From positions 1 to 64,000 of the forward strand of contig NZ_NOLJ01000017.1 in assembly GCF_002246015.1 (NCBI RefSeq): 64,000 nt of DNA, given 5' to 3'. The translations under genes and the position numbers were made by a program. This document shows positions 44,718-52,119 of this stretch, piece by piece. The notes beneath the pieces are model-generated. The model was not told the DNA's origin. It worked only from the letters and a program-made list of their open reading frames with translations, and did not search any database. This stretch comes from Nostoc sp. 'Peltigera membranacea cyanobiont' 210A. GTDB lineage: Bacteria; Cyanobacteriota; Cyanobacteriia; Cyanobacteriales; Nostocaceae. The first letter of the stretch is position 1. The number at the start of each line of letters is the position of its first letter.

Positions 44718-46763
44718 TTAAACTTGCATTTCTGGTTTGCTGGCTTTTCTTTGAGTTTGTTTCTGGCGTTGCCTTGCAGTATCTTTATCAGTCTGGGCTT
44801 GGGTAGAGGGAGCTGATTGCTGATTGTCCAGTAGCGTTTCTATCTCACGCAGGGGGATGCTACACTGCAAAATCTCTGGGGGCTGCCCTGGTACTAAAAC
44901 GGCATCAAGCACTTGTTCATCGTTACGATTAGGGTTAAATCCTTGAAGTAGGCGTGTACCATTGGGCAGTTTTACTACTTCAAACTCGTACTTGACTTTG
45001 CCCTTTTCAGTCCAGGTGAATGTCGGTTCATCGTTGCTGTTAAATCGATTAGGTAGTTGTTCTTGGAATTTTTGAATCAATGCTTGGGTACTGGCTTTGA
45101 GAGCGTATTCTTCTTTCGACTGTGGCAGTTTGCAGATGCCCGTTTTTTCATCAGGGGTGAGATTGTCTTGTGCGATCGCCCACTGTCCCTGAGTGCGAGT
45201 ACCAGCAAAGAGTGTTTCACCTTGGGTATTTTCTAAAGCGATGGCTACGCCCGCCGCAGGCATCGCTACCTGCTTGTCCTGTGGTTCTACCCATAAAGTT
45301 TTGTTACTGGAAATGGCGATACCTGCTTGGGGTGATTGGTCAAATAACTCACCAGCAACTTTGGCAAATCCAACTAAAGCATCGGCACAGGCAGCTTGTT
45401 GTTGCTGTGCTTGGCGTTTCGTCAGATGTTCTAAAATGTCAACGTCTGCTGGTGGCTGGTTAGCAGAGTTAGGTTGGACAATATCTGCATCAGTTTCTGA
45501 CTCGACAACAGTAGAATTATTCTGTGGTGCTGCCATCTGTTTTTCCAATCGGCTAATTACCATTTCTAAACGGTCAAGTCGCTTGGAAAGAACTTTCAGG
45601 TAGGCTTCAATTTGGTCAAGCTGTTCGCTGACGCTGGCATCCTTATTTAATTCAAATGGTTGAGATTGGTATTTGGGGTCTATTTGCGAACCAAGATTGT
45701 CTACTTTCGAGCCAATTTTGGTAGCAGCTACAGCCAGTGGATTGTCTGTGACTGATTCTTCAGATACAGTTTGAAAATCTTGAGACTTTTGAGACTCTGG
45801 TGAGTCCGGCTTTGCTTCTTGCAAGCGACTGGCTATGTTATCTACGCGGTCATTCTGCTGTTGCAGTTCTTTGAGAATTCGTTCAAGCCGCTTGGAATCA
45901 GCTTCGGCTGCTAGCTGTTCCAAAACTCCCTGTCCTACCGCAATTCCCAGAGATGCCAGTTGTCCTGTTAAGCCTGCCAAATTCACCCCATTCACTTCTC
46001 GTCCGTTGGTGGCAGCTGTGGCACTTAAACGCGAAGCTTCGTCTAGAGGCTCTCTGGATTTGGAGTTTTTGGCAGCAGTTTTATTGGTCTTAGCCCTGTC
46101 CTGAGTTTTAGGTTGTGTTTTAGGCTGAGAATTACTTTGGGTTTTAGTTGAAGTTTTGGCTTGAGTTTTAGTTTGGGCTGCGCTAACACGACTAACAGAT
46201 GGGTCGTCTTCTTCACCTAAGTCATCTAGGTCGTCTAGTTTAGTGTTGAAATCATCATTTAATAGGTCGTCTAGTTCGTTGTTTGTATCATCTATTTCTT
46301 CATTTTCTTCATCTAAATCGAGCAGGTCATCTTCTAATTCATCATCGAGATCGTCTAGTTCTGTTTCAGCAAAACCGCAAATTTCAGCAATGTTAGAAGG
46401 GGTGAAGTAGTTTTCATCTTTGCTGGTAATTCCTTCGAGGTTTTTAATCAGGTATTTGCCACTGGTTCTGTGGTTGGGATCATTAGTGAGGTAGAAGCGA
46501 TAGCCTCTAATCTCGTCATCATCCCCACCTCCAACACAGAGTTCTACTGTGATGGGGGCTTTACCCGATTCCTGGCTGTAGTTTTCTACATAGGCTTTAA
46601 AGTCTTCGTGGGACTGGATAGAATCATCTTGAATTGAGGATGCGATCGCTTTATCCAATGTGTTTTCAATATGGCGGAGTTTGCGGCGATCTGTCAGGTT
46701 TTCCCATGAGCGATTTTGAGAATTTTGTCTTTGCTTAGGTTTGGTCAGTGTTTTGGTAGCCAT
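44718..46763 (-). CDS. Large acidic, coiled-coil plasmid protein (possible relaxase-accessory domain)
   Basis: A 681-aa soluble protein opening the secretion run. The N-terminal 100 residues (RRKLRHIENTLDKAIASS, then DFKAYVENYSQESGKAPITV) have the look of the small domain that follows the catalytic part of cyanobacterial relaxases. It is followed by an extreme acidic block (about 130-195, DDLDDELEDDLLDLDEENEE), a KTQ/TKTQ-rich linker, coiled coils (LDRLEMVISRLEKQM) and a compact C-terminal domain (FEVVKLPNGTRLLQGFNPNR). There is no relaxase active site, so a role in relaxosome assembly is only a guess. Confidence 0.6.
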   Translation of the reverse strand: MATKTLTKPKQRQNSQNRSWENLTDRRKLRHIENTLDKAIASSIQDDSIQSHEDFKAYVENYSQESGKAPITVELCVGGGDDDEIRGYRFYLTNDPNHRTSGKYLIKNLEGITSKDENYFTPSNIAEICGFAETELDDLDDELEDDLLDLDEENEEIDDTNNELDDLLNDDFNTKLDDLDDLGEEDDPSVSRVSAAQTKTQAKTSTKTQSNSQPKTQPKTQDRAKTNKTAAKNSKSREPLDEASRLSATAATNGREVNGVNLAGLTGQLASLGIAVGQGVLEQLAAEADSKRLERILKELQQQNDRVDNIASRLQEAKPDSPESQKSQDFQTVSEESVTDNPLAVAATKIGSKVDNLGSQIDPKYQSQPFELNKDASVSEQLDQIEAYLKVLSKRLDRLEMVISRLEKQMAAPQNNSTVVESETDADIVQPNSANQPPADVDILEHLTKRQAQQQQAACADALVGFAKVAGELFDQSPQAGIAISSNKTLWVEPQDKQVAMPAAGVAIALENTQGETLFAGTRTQGQWAIAQDNLTPDEKTGICKLPQSKEEYALKASTQALIQKFQEQLPNRFNSNDEPTFTWTEKGKVKYEFEVVKLPNGTRLLQGFNPNRNDEQVLDAVLVPGQPPEILQCSIPLREIETLLDNQQSAPSTQAQTDKDTARQRQKQTQRKASKPEMQV

Positions 46764-46925
46764 AGGTACTCAAAGCTGATTGCCTTAGCAGTTAACCTAA
46801 CAAGACTTGATTTAAAAACAGCTAGACCAAATGGCGATTTATAAGTTGTCCAGTTGGCTAATGTTGACAGTTAGCAGTTTTATGAACAAATATCCTCTTA
46901 AGGATTAAGAAATTTGCGCCTATCC

Positions 46926-46955
46926 TATAATGTTCTAGTAAACTTTACTAGAACA
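46926..46955 (+). promoter_or_regulatory. -10 box and palindromic operator before the GIY-YIG-like gene
   Basis: TATAAT at 46926-46931 abuts a perfect 12-bp palindrome (TGTTCTAGTAAA at 46931-46942, one central base, TTTACTAGAACA at 46944-46955). Overlap with the expected transcription start suggests a repressor site. A near-identical palindrome lies just past the 3' end of the gene (47888-47912). Confidence 0.65.
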
Positions 46956-46979
46956 ATTTAGTCTACTACCAACTGTGAA

Positions 46980-47858
46980 ATGAACAGTACAACACAACCA
47001 TTACCACCCCCAGGTGGGATTGATCCTCTCTCACTACCATCTGTCTCATTAGGAAATCGGGCGACACTTCCAGCAGTGCCAGCAGTCTACTTCTGCATAG
47101 AGGCAGACAACAAAATACTGTATATAGATTCCACACTCAATCTAAATCAAAAGTGGATTGCCAATAGTCAATACAGTCATCTCGCGGCGATGTCCGATGT
47201 TCGGATCGCTTGGTTGTTAGTAGATGAGCCTGAAAACTTGGAAGGTATAAAACAAGCCATGATTGAGTATTGGGAACCAACACTTAATGACTGGCGCTAC
47301 AAACTACAGCTGATTCAAGATTTAACTATCGACGGGTGGCATGATTTCCAAAAGGTGAACTTGGAAATTTGGGCTATGTACAGAGATGCTGTGATGCCCA
47401 CGCCTGCACCTGAAAATATTGCTGCTGCTTACCGAAATGAAATTAGAAATAAGGCGCAAGAATTTAGAAAGGTCAAGTCTCAGGAGCGCCGCCAACGACT
47501 TGATCAGCTGCGGGCTGAGGTACGAGAACTAGAGAGCAGTGGATTTGTACCCCCAGCTGGTTGCTACCTCAGCACTTACAAAGTGAAAAAACTCTATGGC
47601 TGCTATGAATACTGGAAATTGTGGAGTCATTACCCAGTGTTCCCGGCAAAAATGAACGACAAGCAAAAAGCGTTCTGGTTAAGCCAGGGCAAGGACTACC
47701 AGAAAAGCGGCAAGGTTAAAACCATGCATCTAGGGAAGCCTGACACCTTGGCATACAACGTAGCAATACAAGGGTTAGCAACTCGTAGGCGTATTGAGGC
47801 ATTGCAGCGAGAAATTGAAGTGCTGCTATGGAGTTTCGACGATGAGAGCAAGGAATAA
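46980..47858 (+). CDS. GIY-YIG-like protein with divergent active site
   Basis: A 292-aa protein. Residues 32-105 follow the GIY-YIG fold: VPAVYFCIEADNKILYIDST (GIY becomes AVY, YIG becomes YID), NLNQKW (catalytic arginine replaced by lysine), YSHLAAM, and IKQAMIEYWEPTLN with the conserved glutamate. Intact cyanobacterial relatives have YIG and R. The rest is a charged coiled coil (RRQRLDQLRAEVRELESSGF) and a C-terminal region rich in Tyr/Trp/Lys (YGCYEYWKLWSHYP). Nuclease activity is doubtful and DNA binding likely. Flanking palindromes suggest autoregulation or mobility. Confidence 0.65.
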   Translation: MNSTTQPLPPPGGIDPLSLPSVSLGNRATLPAVPAVYFCIEADNKILYIDSTLNLNQKWIANSQYSHLAAMSDVRIAWLLVDEPENLEGIKQAMIEYWEPTLNDWRYKLQLIQDLTIDGWHDFQKVNLEIWAMYRDAVMPTPAPENIAAAYRNEIRNKAQEFRKVKSQERRQRLDQLRAEVRELESSGFVPPAGCYLSTYKVKKLYGCYEYWKLWSHYPVFPAKMNDKQKAFWLSQGKDYQKSGKVKTMHLGKPDTLAYNVAIQGLATRRRIEALQREIEVLLWSFDDESKE

Positions 47859-47871
47859 AGATAAACCTAAC

Positions 47872-47918
47872 CCATATTGTTCTAGATTGTTCTAGTAAGC
47901 TTTACTAGAACAATATGG
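47872..47918. repeat. Second palindrome with extra half-site
   Basis: A 13-bp palindrome (ATTGTTCTAGTAA at 47886-47898, three-base centre, TTACTAGAACAAT at 47902-47914) lies in the gap between convergent genes. A further half-site, CCATATTGTTCTAG, precedes it directly. It is 24 of 25 bases identical to the palindrome at 46931-46955. It could act as hairpin terminator, operator or recombination site. Confidence 0.65.
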
Positions 47919-47950
47919 GAAGGCGCACACCAAGAAAAGCGATGTCTTTG

Positions 47951-48000
47951 TCGTTGGTGCAGCCTCTCGTAGAGAAGTGCGGGCTACGCCTACACAAGTA
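47951..48000. repeat. Dispersed GCGGGCTACGCC repeat
   Basis: GTTGGTGCAGCCTCTCGTAG followed by AGAAGTGCGGGCTACGCC is a Nostocales-type dispersed repeat. Its GTGCGGGCTACGCCTAC core recurs at about 58946-58968. It ends next to the stop codon of the leftward 64-aa gene. Confidence 0.55.
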
Positions 48001-48195
48001 CTACTCAGAATTATCTACATTTAATTTGACTTTGAAATATTGTCGCTTTAGCTTCGAGTCGCCACGATTTGCATACTGGTTAGATTTTTCAAAAATGGTT
48101 ATCAGTCCGCGTTTCTCCATTTCCTTAAAAAACCACTCCCATCTGGCCAAGTCTTCTGGTGTAGCAGTAAATCGCAAATCGTTAATTTCACCCAT
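48001..48195 (-). CDS. Small protein encoded downstream of the RHH gene
   Basis: A 64-aa protein from ATG 48195 (MGEINDLRFTATPEDLARWE, then WFFKEMEKRGLI). A slightly upstream ATG at 48204 is possible. It overlaps the 3' end of the RHH gene by eight bases, so both are probably translated from one mRNA. The sequence is helix then strand (TIFEKSNQYANRGDSKLKRQ), of no recognised family. A co-regulator or partition-accessory function is conceivable, but nothing in the sequence shows it. Confidence 0.5.
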   Translation of the reverse strand: MGEINDLRFTATPEDLARWEWFFKEMEKRGLITIFEKSNQYANRGDSKLKRQYFKVKLNVDNSE

Positions 48196-48667
48196 CAGCA
48201 TCACCCCATTTGACTGTATCTAAGAACTCAATAGCATCACTTCCCCAGGTGTCCCAAACTCTGTTTCCTGGTTCACAGTCTTCTTCCCATCCTTGTCTAG
48301 ACTGTCTAGCCTGACTATCTTCACCTACTGCTAAAGTAGGAGGGTCAAGAACATCCAAACGAGATTCAATCAGAGCGATCGCTGCTGCAAGAGTTGCAAT
48401 CTGATCTCTGTCCTTCCTAATTTCCCCCATTAAGCCTATCTGACTATTAGCTATACGCCGTTTCAACTCATCCACCTCTACATTGCTAATAGTTGGTTTA
48501 GCTTGGGTAGATTGAATAAGCAAAGGAACTGTTAGACGATTCTTTAACGCATCCAACACAAATTCTTTAAGAGAAATACGCTCATCCTGCGCTCGTGCCT
48601 TTACAGCCTCAAGTAGTTCTTTCTCGCCCTCTCCATCAAATTTGATGTTTAATTGTGGTCGGCTCAT
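48188..48667 (-). CDS. Ribbon-helix-helix-like DNA-binding protein
   Basis: A 159-aa protein. The N-terminus reads QLNIKFDGEGEKELLEAVKA, then RISLKEFVLDALKNRL: a short strand followed by two helices, as in RHH (CopG/Arc/ParG) proteins. A coiled-coil segment (ELKRRIANSQIGLMGEIRKD, then IATLAAAIALIESRL) follows, then an acidic tail. Two perfect tandem GACTAGACTT repeats directly before the ATG are a likely operator for it. Such proteins control plasmid copy number, partition or a small operon. No ParA is nearby. Confidence 0.6.
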   Translation of the reverse strand: MSRPQLNIKFDGEGEKELLEAVKARAQDERISLKEFVLDALKNRLTVPLLIQSTQAKPTISNVEVDELKRRIANSQIGLMGEIRKDRDQIATLAAAIALIESRLDVLDPPTLAVGEDSQARQSRQGWEEDCEPGNRVWDTWGSDAIEFLDTVKWGDADG

Positions 48668-48692
48668 GACTAGACTTGACTAGACTTGTCTA
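48668..48692 (-). promoter_or_regulatory. Tandem 10-bp repeats upstream of the RHH gene
   Basis: GACTAGACTT occurs twice head-to-tail (48668-48677, 48678-48687) and is followed by GTCTAC, a partial inverted copy. The array touches the start codon, an arrangement typical of RHH autorepression. A related TTGTCTAGACTGTCTAG stretch lies inside the same gene at about 48294. Confidence 0.55.
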
Positions 48693-48723
48693 CCCAATAA
48701 TAGAACAAACTGCTTACTTTTTG

Positions 48724-48765
48724 TCCCTCTCCGTAGGCGCAGCCTGCCGTAGGCATCGCTCGTCT
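48724..48765. repeat. Dispersed repeat CCGTAGGCGCAGCCTGCCG
   Basis: A copy of the Nostocales GGCGCAGCC/GGCATCGC type repeat, related to the one at 32071-32100. No gene is present here. Confidence 0.5.
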
Positions 48766-48826
48766 CAATTATGCTTCTTGGGTTAGAGATGGCGAAGCTA
48801 TCATGAAGTGCAAACTAAACTGTTTT

Positions 48827-48974
48827 GATAGAATTGCATTTCTCCACCAGGTCGATAACGCTAGATGTTCACTCCGCCAAAATAGCCGAAAATCAATCTT
48901 CTGATTTTGATACATTTCATTGATAGGATTAGAATAAAGACTGTTTTTAGGATCAAAGCTTTCGGTAGAGTAGC
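48827..48974 (-). pseudogene. Truncated duplicate of the gene at 50086-50502
   Basis: This 148-bp stretch is closely similar to 50225-50373 (for example GATAGAATTGCA.TTCTCCACC, GCTAGATGTTCAC, CAAAATAGCCG.AAATCAA, ATAGGATTAGAATAA, CTTTCGGTA.AGTAG). It corresponds to the central part of the 138-aa protein and has no start or stop of its own. It is a dead partial copy in the same orientation, about 1.4 kb away. Confidence 0.85.
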
Positions 48975-49012
48975 TGTGTTTCTTAAGTTTATTAGCTATA
49001 GTAAGGAATTAT

Positions 49013-49318
49013 ATGGATATGCTAGATGATCTTTATATACTAGATGAAAATCAACAGCCTATTGCTCCAACAACTCTTGAGCAGTGGTCTAAGTGGCGAA
49101 AAGATGATAATAATCTACAAGTAGATTTAAGTGTTTTTTCTTGGGGAAAAGTTTCTACAATCTTTTTAGGAAAGGATTACTCAAATTTCCCTAATCAAGA
49201 GCCACAGCTTTTTGAAACTATGGTTTTTGGAGGTGAACACAATGGTCAATTCAGGAGATATTCAACTTGGGAGCAAGCAGTACAAGGACATAAAGAAGTT
49301 TGTATGTTAGTTAGTTAA
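49013..49318 (+). CDS. Conserved hypothetical protein, phage/plasmid type
   Basis: A 101-aa protein (LYILDENQQPIAPTTLEQWS, VSTIFLGKDYSNF, LFETMVFGGEHNGQFRRYST, WEQAVQGHKEVC). The pattern VST.FLG.D...LFETM.FGG...RY.TW..A..GH is shared by many small proteins of phages and plasmids with no known function. AAGGA stands six bases before the ATG. The gene is isolated and on the opposite strand to its right-hand neighbours. Confidence 0.75.
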   Translation: MDMLDDLYILDENQQPIAPTTLEQWSKWRKDDNNLQVDLSVFSWGKVSTIFLGKDYSNFPNQEPQLFETMVFGGEHNGQFRRYSTWEQAVQGHKEVCMLVS

Positions 49319-49345
49319 GGCTATCGGGGAAAAAGAATCCTAAGA

Positions 49346-49702
49346 TTAAAAGGAAATACGTTTAAATTCCCAAACTAACATCGGCCACTCATAACCATCA
49401 GAATCAACTACAGTTATGTACCATCTAAAAGAGGCTGTATACCTCTTTAATTCCATTGACTTAACTAACATATTATCTTCATCAGTAGTATCGTATCTAT
49501 GACCGACTTTAATTAAATCACCTTCTCTTGTAATGGGCACTTCACATTCATAAAAAACAATGCCTCCATCGTCACCTATGGCAACGGGGAAAACATCAGG
49601 CGAAAAGGGATAAGCAATAACATACTGTTCTTGTTTTTCGGTTAGCTCAATACCACATTCTTTAACAATCTTCCGAGCTATTTCCGAGCGGTTCATGGTC
49701 AA
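49346..49702 (-). CDS. Unrecognised 118-aa protein
   Basis: A compact soluble protein (RKIVKECGIELTEKQEQYVI, VAIGDDGGIVFYECEVPITR, FRWYITVVDSDGYEWPML). The mix of beta strands and acidic turns recalls small immunity-type or SMI1-like proteins, but no family can be fixed. It is one of three short same-strand genes (49346-50502) separated by gaps of 30-70 bp, possibly a small accessory cluster. Confidence 0.55.
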   Translation of the reverse strand: MTMNRSEIARKIVKECGIELTEKQEQYVIAYPFSPDVFPVAIGDDGGIVFYECEVPITREGDLIKVGHRYDTTDEDNMLVKSMELKRYTASFRWYITVVDSDGYEWPMLVWEFKRISF

Positions 49703-49773
49703 AATTAATATTTATTAAGTGTCTGTGTCGGTGGTCAAAAGCTTATTGTTTATTTTATAAAAGAGGTAATAAA

Positions 49774-50052
49774 TTAATCAAGTGTTAAATAATCAGAAAT
49801 TTCTGTCTGTTCTAACTCACTTAAAAAGCCAGCTAATGCAAATGGACATTTACAACTTAGCTCTTGTTCTATAAAATCAGCATTTAGGTGATATTCTAGG
49901 CACACAATCTCAAAAATATCTTCAGTGGTTAATTCTAGATTTTCATCTAATTCCACTATCCGCGTTTCTATTAATTGAATTAGCTCTTTAATAGAGAAGT
50001 AAATTTTTATTTTGTCAGAGATTATTAGCTGATTTATTTTAGCAACTATCAT
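49774..50052 (-). CDS. Unrecognised 92-aa acidic protein
   Basis: A helical acidic protein (IYFSIKELIQLIETRIVELD, ENLELTTEDIFEIVCLEYHL, CPFALAGFLSELEQTEISDY). No family was recognised. The low GC content and acidic charge resemble immunity proteins or antitoxins. It lies 33 bp after the 138-aa gene on the same strand, so it is probably co-transcribed with it. Confidence 0.55.
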   Translation of the reverse strand: MIVAKINQLIISDKIKIYFSIKELIQLIETRIVELDENLELTTEDIFEIVCLEYHLNADFIEQELSCKCPFALAGFLSELEQTEISDYLTLD

Positions 50053-50085
50053 TTTTAACTCTGCTCTTCTTTTTAAACGTAATCT

Positions 50086-50502
50086 TCAAATAGGAAAATA
50101 CTGTTGTAATATTGGGTACAAAGAATTAGCAATTGCCTCAAACTTATCACCGTCTGGATAGGGACGAGAAATTTCCTCCGCATCTTCATTCAACCACACT
50201 TGCCGTATGGGAGTGTACTCAAGCGATAGAATTGCAGTTCTCCACCAACCCGATAAGGCTAGATGTTCACCAGACCAAAATAGCCGGAAATCAACCTTAT
50301 TATTTCGATAAGCTTCACTAATAGGATTAGAATAAGGACGATTTTTCGGATTAAAACTTTCGGTAAAGTAGCCTTGAAAATCAATTGTTATAAAACCTTT
50401 TTCAATTTCTGCTGTTAATTTAAAGCGAGAGTTTGGATAACGAGCAGATAATATTTTGGCGGCGGCTAATTCAACTTCTATAGGTAAAGTAGATAAACTC
50501 AT
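50086..50502 (-). CDS. Unrecognised 138-aa protein with a decayed paralog nearby
   Basis: A soluble protein (IEVELAAAKILSARYPNSRF, FITIDFQGYFTESF, KVDFRLFWSGEHLALSGWWR, IRQVWLNEDAEEISRPYPDG). No named family. A 148-bp piece of a close paralog is found at 48827-48974, which shows that this small cluster has been duplicated and partly lost. First gene of a possible three-gene unit. Confidence 0.6.
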   Translation of the reverse strand: MSLSTLPIEVELAAAKILSARYPNSRFKLTAEIEKGFITIDFQGYFTESFNPKNRPYSNPISEAYRNNKVDFRLFWSGEHLALSGWWRTAILSLEYTPIRQVWLNEDAEEISRPYPDGDKFEAIANSLYPILQQYFPI

Positions 50503-50718
50503 TAATTAATAATTTCCTTGAATACCGATGCAAACATCAATAGACTTGTCCACAAAAGATAAAAAGCTTACTGTGAAAGAGTTCCAGGAACTATAATTGC
50601 AATAAAACACGGATTATGGCTGAACGTAAAAATAAGGGTTTAGGGATGAAAATATCAGAATTATGAAAAGTTTTGAGAAACATAGGCTTCTAAAAAGGTC
50701 AATCTAAAGGCTGATAGT

Positions 50719-51135
50719 TCAAATATTATGACTTAGTATAAATGAAGCATTTAGATGCAGTCGAACCAATCCACATACTGCCATCATCACCTGACTATAA
50801 CGATGTAGAGCTAAACGAAATCTATCACTAGCTACTCTAAAAGTCTTGACCCTACAAATGAGATGTTCAACACCAATTCTTCTAGATGATAATTTTTTAT
50901 TATCTTCTTTTTGAATCTCTGAAAGTTCGGCTTTTTTGGGCTTCTTCAAAGGTGTGGTAATCAATTTTTCTCCTATATAAGCTTTATCCCCTAAAAATCT
51001 TTGTTTGGCATCTAGATGTTGGCGATTATTCCTAAATAATGTAATATCGCTTATTTTCCCTAATTGTCCAATGCAAATATCCACTATATCTTGACCACCT
51101 GGCAATACTATAAATTGATTTTTTAATGTGTGCAT
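50719..51135 (-). CDS. Transposase, C-terminal frame (DDE_Tnp_4 region)
   Basis: A 138-aa frame from MHTLKNQFIVLPGGQDIVDI through FRNNRQHLDAKQRFLGDKAY (second catalytic aspartate in GDKAY) and KKLSSRRIGVEHLICRVKTF (catalytic glutamate in VEH) to VCGLVRLHL. These are DDE_Tnp_4 landmarks. It can only act as a fusion with the upstream frame. The +1 frame is closed by a TAA just upstream of CGACCAGGGGAC, so either programmed frameshifting or an inactivating mutation applies. Confidence 0.78.
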   Translation of the reverse strand: MHTLKNQFIVLPGGQDIVDICIGQLGKISDITLFRNNRQHLDAKQRFLGDKAYIGEKLITTPLKKPKKAELSEIQKEDNKKLSSRRIGVEHLICRVKTFRVASDRFRLALHRYSQVMMAVCGLVRLHLNASFILSHNI

Positions 51136-51640
51136 TTTCTTCTTGCCTGAATAATATTTTTTTTGCTCTTGATAGTCCCCTGGTCGTTAAGATAGCTTGC
51201 TCTGCACTATCTACTAGCAATTCATACTCACACAGGTTTTTACATAATTCTTGATATTTTTTATCATCATTTTTTACTTCTTCCACTTGGGATGCAGGTA
51301 AAATTTCTCTGAGGATTTTTACCCAATAATTAAATGTATTATTTGCTTTTGTTCTCGACACATCAAACAGTAATCCCAGAATCTCAAATGTTGGCTTCTG
51401 TCTTAGGTATACTAAGCATAGACATACCCCCTCCGCCGATGTCATTTCTGCTTTACGTCCTCCTCCAGCAGCAATTAACCTAATTTTCCTTTCTTCCATT
51501 TCTGCTTTTTTCTCTAGATGCTTTTTTTCTGCTAATGTTACTAATACAATAAAGTCTTCATATTTTATTCCAATTAATCGCTTTGATTCATCGGGATATA
51601 ATTTATTCTCTCTAAAGGGCTTGTCATTATTAATACGCAT
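51032..51640 (-). CDS. Transposase, N-terminal frame (HTH region)
   Basis: A 202-aa frame with the helix-turn-helix start of IS5-type DDE transposases (LIGIKYEDFIVLVTLAEKKH, GGGRKAEMTSAEGVCLCLVY, LLFDVSRTKANNTFNYWVKI, and YELLVDSAEQAI, where the aspartate is probably the first catalytic residue). After DSAEQAI the frame departs from the family. The true continuation RPGDYQEQKKYYSGKKKMHT is in the +1 frame. The two frames overlap by about 100 bp, so a full enzyme would need frameshifting. Confidence 0.75.
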   Translation of the reverse strand: MRINNDKPFRENKLYPDESKRLIGIKYEDFIVLVTLAEKKHLEKKAEMEERKIRLIAAGGGRKAEMTSAEGVCLCLVYLRQKPTFEILGLLFDVSRTKANNTFNYWVKILREILPASQVEEVKNDDKKYQELCKNLCEYELLVDSAEQAILTTRGLSRAKKILFRQEENAHIKKSIYSIARWSRYSGYLHWTIRENKRYYII

Positions 51641-51789
51641 AATTACATTTATTCCGTTTATTTTCTCACAAAATTTATTTTAAAGATAGGTCTATTGAAA
51701 AGCTGATACAAGTGATAAAAACTATCTGTTATTTATGGATAGGCTTACACTGCAATCAGGCAAATAGGCAACTCCAATTCTAATGATAA

Positions 51790-51925
51790 GTTTGATAAAT
51801 TCATAGATATTTTTTGCTGCCAACTCATAACCACATTAGGGACACCTTAGCTGAGTTTTCCCAGGCTTAACATCTTCAATTGAAACTAAGGTTTTTTCTA
51901 GAGCAACGCCATACCTAAACCATAT
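51790..51925 (-). pseudogene. Remnant of a CoiA-like zinc-binding gene start
   Basis: The minus strand reads I-WFRYGVALEKTLVSIEDVKP, then GKTQLRCP-stop-CGYELAAKN. This resembles the start of cyanobacterial CoiA-like proteins (MW.RY..., PSGKT.LKCPYCG..L.AK). The start ATG has become ATA and the codon between CP and CG is TAA. The rest is absent. The rest of the 51706-52119 gap shows no gene. Confidence 0.45.
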
Positions 51926-52119
51926 CTGCAAATATCCTTTATTTGATACACCATTCTTATGGGCTTTACTTCGGTTTGAAAATATCTTTAATATATCAAA
52001 TAAAAGCTAGTCTAAAATCAATAGTTTTTAAGAAAAATTCTTATTGGATTTCAAAGTTAATCGTAAATTTATAAAAGCGCCTATACTATTTTACGCATTT
52101 AAATAATTTTTTTACCACT

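Larger units (their letters stand above)
50684..51705 (-). mobile_element. IS5-type insertion sequence, about 1.02 kb
   Basis: The two transposase frames are bounded by imperfect inverted ends: AGGCTTCTAAAAAGGTCAAT (from 50684) and, on the opposite strand, CAGCTTTTCAATAGACCTAT (from 51705), matching at about 15 of 22 positions. Precise ends and target duplication cannot be fixed by eye. The element lies between the small accessory genes and a gene remnant, and may have caused the loss of the latter. Confidence 0.6.

Noticed and set aside
44718-46763. Relaxase
   Set aside because: Only the N-terminal segment recalls the domain after the catalytic part of relaxases; no tyrosine or three-histidine motif is present.
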